From contig CAZEBR010000007.1 of assembly GCA_964510375.1 (NCBI GenBank), positions 1 through 56,365 on the forward strand: a stretch of DNA of 56,365 nt, given 5' to 3'. Under the pieces are notes generated by a model. It was given only the letters and a program-made list of their open reading frames with translations. It was not told the origin of the DNA and did not search any database. The position numbers were made by a program, and so were the translations under genes. Source of the stretch: CAYLJV01 sp964510375. GTDB lineage: Archaea; Hadarchaeota; Hadarchaeia; Hadarchaeales; JAGGTB01. Positions 52,391-56,365 of the stretch are shown piece by piece; the stretch's first letter is position 1; each line of letters begins with the position of its first letter.

Positions 52391-53313
52391 CCCAATAGCG
52401 AAGTCAAAATGGATTTCTGAGTGTGCATTCTATTCTCGGCCTGTTGAAACACCACGGACTGTGGTCCATCGATTACTTCAGCAGAAACTTCTTCCCCGCG
52501 ATGGGCAGGCAGGCAGTGCATGAATATGGCGTCATCTTTGGCTCGCTCCATGACTCCGGAATCGACCTGATACCCCTCAAAGTCCTTCAGCCTCTTATCC
52601 CTCTCCTCCTCCTGACCCATGGAGGCTATGACATCCGTGTAAACGGCATCGGCATTCTCCACGCCCTTACTCACATCATTGGTCACTTCCACCTCCGCCT
52701 CAGTCTTCATGGGCGAAGTCTTGGCGTCCTCGACGATACCCTCCTCGGGCTCGTAACCCGGAGGACTTACTACCGAGATATCCATACCGACTTTTGAACA
52801 AGCAAGCAGAAGGGAATGACATACATTGTTTCCATCGCCCACAAAGGTCAGCTTCAGGTCGGCGAGCTTTTGCTTTATCTCCCAAATTGTGAACAGGTCG
52901 GCGACCGCTTGGCAAGGATGCAAAAGGTCGGTCAGGCCGTTGATCACTGGTACTTCGGCGTTCCTGGCAAGCTCGAGGATATTCTCGTGTTCGAAAATCC
53001 TGGCCATTATGACATCGACGTAACCCGAAAGGGTCTTTGCGGTGTCCGATATGGTTTCTCCCCTTCCTAGCTGTAGCGTCTCCCATCCAAGGTATATCGC
53101 ATGACCGCCCAGATGGGTCATGCCGGTTTCAAAACTGACGCGGGTTCTGGTGGAGGGCTTCGCAAAAATCATCGCCAAGGTTTTCCCGTACAAATACTCG
53201 TGAGGTTCGCCCTGATCCAGCTTTTCCTTCATGCTGGAAGCTTTTTCTAGAACCCTCATCAACTCGTTCTTATCCAAGTCCTGAACGGAGGTAAAATGCT
53301 TAACTCCTTCCAT
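52384..53313 (-). CDS. argF: Ornithine carbamoyltransferase
   Basis: A 309-residue enzyme forming citrulline from ornithine and carbamoyl phosphate. Carbamoyl phosphate site KPSTRTRVSFETG, GGHAIYL, the HPCQAVAD motif and the ornithine site FMHCLPAHRGEEVS are intact. ATG 53313 has GAGGGC eight bases upstream; an alternative GTG (53319) overlaps the argD stop codon by GTGA. Last gene of the argJ-B-D-F cluster. Confidence 0.96.
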   Translation of the reverse strand: MEGVKHFTSVQDLDKNELMRVLEKASSMKEKLDQGEPHEYLYGKTLAMIFAKPSTRTRVSFETGMTHLGGHAIYLGWETLQLGRGETISDTAKTLSGYVDVIMARIFEHENILELARNAEVPVINGLTDLLHPCQAVADLFTIWEIKQKLADLKLTFVGDGNNVCHSLLLACSKVGMDISVVSPPGYEPEEGIVEDAKTSPMKTEAEVEVTNDVSKGVENADAVYTDVIASMGQEEERDKRLKDFEGYQVDSGVMERAKDDAIFMHCLPAHRGEEVSAEVIDGPQSVVFQQAENRMHTQKSILTSLLGY

Positions 53314-53315
53314 TC

Positions 53316-54494
53316 TCACGCGCCCTCTAAAATAGTGTTCAATTCATCAATTAAATTATCCACATGATTCTTCTCCAATATAAGGGGAGGAACGAATCTC
53401 AAAACTTTCTTTGCGGTCCTGTTAATTAAAAACCCGTCCTCACGGGCCTTTTCGACAACATCCTCGGCCAGTTTCTTTCCTTCAAGTTCCATGGCCAAAA
53501 TCAATCCAACTCCCCTAACCTCGTCAACGACTTCGTGCTTTTCCGAAATATCCTTGAGCTTACTCTTGAAGTATCCACCAATCTCCTCCACACGATCCGG
53601 GATATTCTCCTCCTTCATGATGTCGATAGTTTTGTTGGCAGCGGTGCAGGCGAGAGGATTACCACCAAAAGTCGAAGCGTGATCGCCCGGAGAGAAGGAA
53701 TCCATCACCTCGGGCTTGGCCCCCATACTGCCGATCGGGAAGCCGTTGCCGAGGGCCTTAGCCATCGTGATTATGTCCGGCACAACATCCCAATGATTGC
53801 ACGCGAACCATTCGCCCGTTCTGCACATGCCCGTCTGAATTTCATCAAATATTAGAAGGGCATTTTCGTCGTCACAGATATCCCTCAGACCCTCCAAATA
53901 TCCATCGGAGGGGACATTTACTCCGCCTTCCCCTTGGATGGGTTCCGCTATGACCGCAGCAGTTTCTTCGTCTACCTCCTCCCTCATCGCCTCCACATCA
54001 TCAAACTTAACGAAATCAAAATTAGAGGATATCAAACTCTCGAATGGATCCCTATACGAACTTTTCCAGGTGACACCCAGAGAAGCCGAGGTCCTCCCGT
54101 GGAAGGATCCCTCCAGCGCCAGTACTTTTTCGCGACCCGTGTGCTTGACCGCTAGCTTGAGGGCGGCTTCGACCGCCTCGGTGCCCGAGTTACAGAAGAA
54201 AAACTTTCTAATTCCTCCGGGAGTAACCCCCGCCAGTTTCTTCGCCAGCTCTGCCTGAGGGGGAATGTGATATAAATTGGAAACGTGCCCGAGCCTTCCG
54301 GCCTGATCGGATATTGCTTTCGCCACCTTGGGATTGGAATGACCGAGGGCACAAACCGCTATACCGCCGACGAAATCGAGATATTCATTTCCTTCAGAAT
54401 CCCTAACCTTGACACCATCCCCCTCGACCAGAGCAAAGGGTTCACGACCGTAAGTGGGAGCAATATACTTTTCCTCTAAATCGAAAAAATCCAT
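53316..54494 (-). CDS. argD: Acetylornithine aminotransferase
   Basis: A 392-residue class III PLP aminotransferase for arginine biosynthesis. KFFFCNSGTEAVEAALKLA, GSFHGRTSASLGVT, LIFDEIQTGMCRTGEWFA (PLP Asp) and the Lys in ITMAKALGNGFPIGSMG are visible, with STFGGNPLAC closing the site. ATG 54494 follows AGAGAGG at good spacing; TTG 54500 would overlap the argB stop. Could also transaminate lysine intermediates, common in archaea. Confidence 0.95.
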   Translation of the reverse strand: MDFFDLEEKYIAPTYGREPFALVEGDGVKVRDSEGNEYLDFVGGIAVCALGHSNPKVAKAISDQAGRLGHVSNLYHIPPQAELAKKLAGVTPGGIRKFFFCNSGTEAVEAALKLAVKHTGREKVLALEGSFHGRTSASLGVTWKSSYRDPFESLISSNFDFVKFDDVEAMREEVDEETAAVIAEPIQGEGGVNVPSDGYLEGLRDICDDENALLIFDEIQTGMCRTGEWFACNHWDVVPDIITMAKALGNGFPIGSMGAKPEVMDSFSPGDHASTFGGNPLACTAANKTIDIMKEENIPDRVEEIGGYFKSKLKDISEKHEVVDEVRGVGLILAMELEGKKLAEDVVEKAREDGFLINRTAKKVLRFVPPLILEKNHVDNLIDELNTILEGA

Positions 54495-54496
54495 GA

Positions 54497-55261
54497 TCAA
54501 TCCCTCTCTATCATGGTCCCTATACCGCTTTCAGTAAACAGCTCGAGGATCAGGGCATGAGACGTTTTGCCGTTAATGATATGGGTGCGATTTACACCCT
54601 TTTCAACGCTCCTCAAGCAGGCCTTAATTTTGGGGANNNNNNNNNNCCCCGGCACATCGGTCAGAACGATGAACTTCTCGGCCTCTAATGCGGCCGCAAG
54701 CTCGGCCGCCACCGTGTCGGCGTTCAAATTCAAACTATTCCCGTCGGCATCGGCCCCTATCGGAGCTATGACCGGGATGTAACCCTTCTCCAATAGATAT
54801 TCTACAATTTCGGGGTTGATCCTTTCGATCTCTCCAACGAACCCGAGTTCGCCCTTATCACTATCAATTTTTTCGGCTAAAACGAGATTTCCGTCGATCC
54901 CCGAAATCCCAAGAGCCAACCCTCCATTTTTCTCCAATCCAAGGACTAGTTCTTTGTTTATTTTTCCTCCTAGTGACTTGTGGAGAATTTCCATCGTCTC
55001 CTTGTCGGTAACTCTCAAGCCTTCGATGAATTCGGACTCTTTACCCTCCTTTTCCATCTCTCTCGAAATTTCTGAGCCGCCGCCGTGGACCACCACGGGT
55101 TTCACTCCGACTTAATTCAAAAGGACTAGGTCCTGATAGATCGACTCCTTCAATTCCTCCTCCTCTATAAGCGCTCCACCGAGCTTTATTACCACTATCT
55201 CCCCGTAGAAACGTTGAATGTAAGGAAGAGCTTCAAGCAATACAGATGCACGTTCTTCCAT
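54497..55261 (-). pseudogene. argB: Acetylglutamate kinase ArgB, interrupted by TAA and an assembly gap
   Basis: The reading begins MEERASVLLEALPYIQRF at ATG 55261, includes the phosphate loop VIKLGGALIEEEELKESIY, and reaches TAA at 55112-55114 in QDLVLLN-stop-VGVKPVVVHGGGSEI; homologues have a residue such as Tyr there. Downstream in frame are the GGG loop, GISGIDGNLVLAEK, LNADTVAAELAAAL and the C-terminus. Ten Ns (54637-54646) sit after LTDVPG; homologues have about 30 residues before PKIKACL, so real sequence is missing. Total length otherwise fits. Either one base is wrong or the gene is inactivated. Confidence 0.88.
54637..54646. other. Assembly gap (10 N placeholder)
   Basis: A short N run within argB. 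Comparison with ArgB homologues suggests about 25-30 codons are absent between LTDVPG and PKIKACL, so the run is a placeholder and not a measured length. Confidence 0.95.
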
Positions 55262-55334
55262 CTCAAATCTCCTCTATCGTACCCTCTGGAGGTAAATCCT
55301 CACCCTTTAAAAACAATCCGTTTACAAGCATCAT

Positions 55335-56365
55335 TCATAACATCATGTAACGGGAATTGATCTTCACGTACTCGGGTGACAAATCACAACCCCAAGAGGT
55401 GGCGGACTCATCACCCTCGCCCAAATCTACGTAAATCTGAATCTCTTCTTCGTCCTCCAGCAATGCCTCAGCTTCTTCGAGCGTATCATCCGGCAGGGAT
55501 TCCCCCTTCAAAACTAGAGGCGCCTCTTTGTCGCCGCCCAAAAGACTGATGCTTAATCTGGAAGGCGAAAAATTGGCACCGGAGTATCCCAGAGCCGCAA
55601 CTATACGACCGAAGTTTGGATCGCTTCCATAGACGGCTGTCTTTAGCAAATTGGACCCTGCCACCGTTCGGGCCGCCTTTTCGGCTTCCTCTTCCGTCGC
55701 TGCGCCGTCAACCTTTACTTCGATCAGATGAGTCGCTCCCTCACCGTCGGCCGCTATCATCTTCGCAAGCTCCCTCGTCACGTAATTCAAGCCCTCCTGA
55801 AATTCCTCGTCCGGATCCTTCTTGGTTATCCTTTCGTTTCCAGCGAAGCCGTTGGCCAAAGCAAAAACGGTATCATTAGTGCTCGTATCTCTATCCACAG
55901 TGGTCATGTTAAAGCTCTGATCGGCCGCCCTTTGCAAAGCCGCCCTCAGTCCAGCGGAGGTCGTATCCGCATCAGTAACTATAATAGCGAGCATCGTAGC
56001 GTGGAGGTCCGGGTGAATCATGCCTGAACCCTTTGCTGCCCCCCCAATGGTAATATCGGAATCGTCATCCATCTCCACCTTGACCGCAATCTCCTTGACT
56101 TCGGTGTCCGTAGTCATCAGAGCTTTGGCCGCATCCGTCCCGGCTTCCCAGCTGTTAGAAAGAGCCTCCTTAGCCTCCTTTACTCCCTCCTCAATATCAT
56201 CAATTGGAAGCTGAGAGCCTATCAGTCCAGTAGAGGCCACTCCCACCTCCTCGGGCTTCATGTCCAAGGCGTCAGCTACAAATTCCGACATTTTGCGGGC
56301 GTTTCTAACTCCCTCCCTCCCGGTGAATGCGTTGGCACACCCGCTGTTGGCCACTATTGCGCCCA
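55335..56365 (-). CDS. argJ: Glutamate N-acetyltransferase/ornithine acetyltransferase ArgJ (5' end outside window)
   Basis: About 343 residues of ArgJ, which recycles acetyl groups from acetylornithine to glutamate. The frame stays open to the right edge, reading GAIVANSGCANAFTG, so the N-terminal 60 or so residues are missing. The self-cleavage site is MIHPDLHATMLAIIVTDA, where the Thr becomes the N-terminal nucleophile. FGRIVAALGYSGANF and the C-terminal Tyr-containing end match the family. ArgJ implies the cyclic acetyl pathway. First gene here of the arginine cluster. Confidence 0.96.
   Translation of the reverse strand, partial: GAIVANSGCANAFTGREGVRNARKMSEFVADALDMKPEEVGVASTGLIGSQLPIDDIEEGVKEAKEALSNSWEAGTDAAKALMTTDTEVKEIAVKVEMDDDSDITIGGAAKGSGMIHPDLHATMLAIIVTDADTTSAGLRAALQRAADQSFNMTTVDRDTSTNDTVFALANGFAGNERITKKDPDEEFQEGLNYVTRELAKMIAADGEGATHLIEVKVDGAATEEEAEKAARTVAGSNLLKTAVYGSDPNFGRIVAALGYSGANFSPSRLSISLLGGDKEAPLVLKGESLPDDTLEEAEALLEDEEEIQIYVDLGEGDESATSWGCDLSPEYVKINSRYMML

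Overview
The window is archaeal, most likely euryarchaeal. It carries an LSm protein followed by ribosomal protein eL37, a proteasome beta subunit, the KH/beta-CASP RNase aCPSF1, sn-glycerol-1-phosphate dehydrogenase (archaeal membrane lipids), archaeal SepF, TiaS, an Lhr-type helicase, PAC2 and NadM. TATA-like boxes about 25-30 bp before start codons suggest many leaderless transcripts, mixed with genes that have strong Shine-Dalgarno sites. Many proteins are rich in Asp/Glu, and histidine kinases with a LLRHD(L/V)RNK box are of the haloarchaeal style, so a salt-adapted lineage is plausible. An uncultured brine-type euryarchaeon would fit, but no marker here settles this. Two N runs and three disrupted core genes suggest a draft single-cell or metagenome assembly.

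Layout. 1-10.3 kb is mostly housekeeping: eL37, LSm, a PUA protein, SepF, aCPSF1, PsmB, G1P dehydrogenase, a phosphoesterase, IlvE, a class V aminotransferase, and ThiC split by a frameshift. 10.3-16 kb holds a SAM hydrolase, an unusual NadM-PncC fusion for NAD salvage, a minimal MGMT, a response regulator with a histidine kinase interrupted by an in-frame TAA, and RtcA. 16.1-21.1 kb is a compact five-gene operon for a type IV pilus/secretion-like machine: a membrane peptide, two coiled-coil proteins (one apparently starting at CTG), an ATPase with a Cys-pair N-terminal region, and a large TadC/FlaJ-type membrane protein. No pilin gene is nearby.

After tRNA-Gly(GCC), 21.3-29.3 kb is an AT-rich accessory region for sugar uptake: a membrane-anchored binding protein, two RbsC-like permeases, two single-domain ATPases and a DUF4432 epimerase-like protein. 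The ATPase genes are identical over 542 of 543 nt, including the promoter, then diverge abruptly at Walker B into an NBD1-like and an NBD2-like tail.

29.4-42.2 kb contains DUF502 and VTT membrane proteins, a sensor kinase with a degenerate receiver, a UPF0210/ACT pair, and an ARH3-like ADP-ribosylhydrolase coupled to an unknown protein. Divergent from these is the most striking feature: a three-gene operon for a short, apparently hinge-less SMC protein whose head resembles eukaryotic Smc5, a ScpA-like kleisin and a tandem winged-helix (kite) protein. Together they look like a miniature archaeal Smc5/6-type complex. An Lhr helicase lies convergently next to it.

42.2-56.4 kb returns to housekeeping: a possible structured RNA, a metallo-beta-lactamase-fold hydrolase, RNase HI, acylphosphatase, a flavin reductase-like protein, a 42-residue zinc ribbon, TiaS, ArgRS, a surface protein, UPF0282, PAC2, a CBS protein and a HemK-type methyltransferase. 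It ends in an argF-argD-argB-argJ arginine cluster in which argB has an in-frame TAA and an assembly gap.
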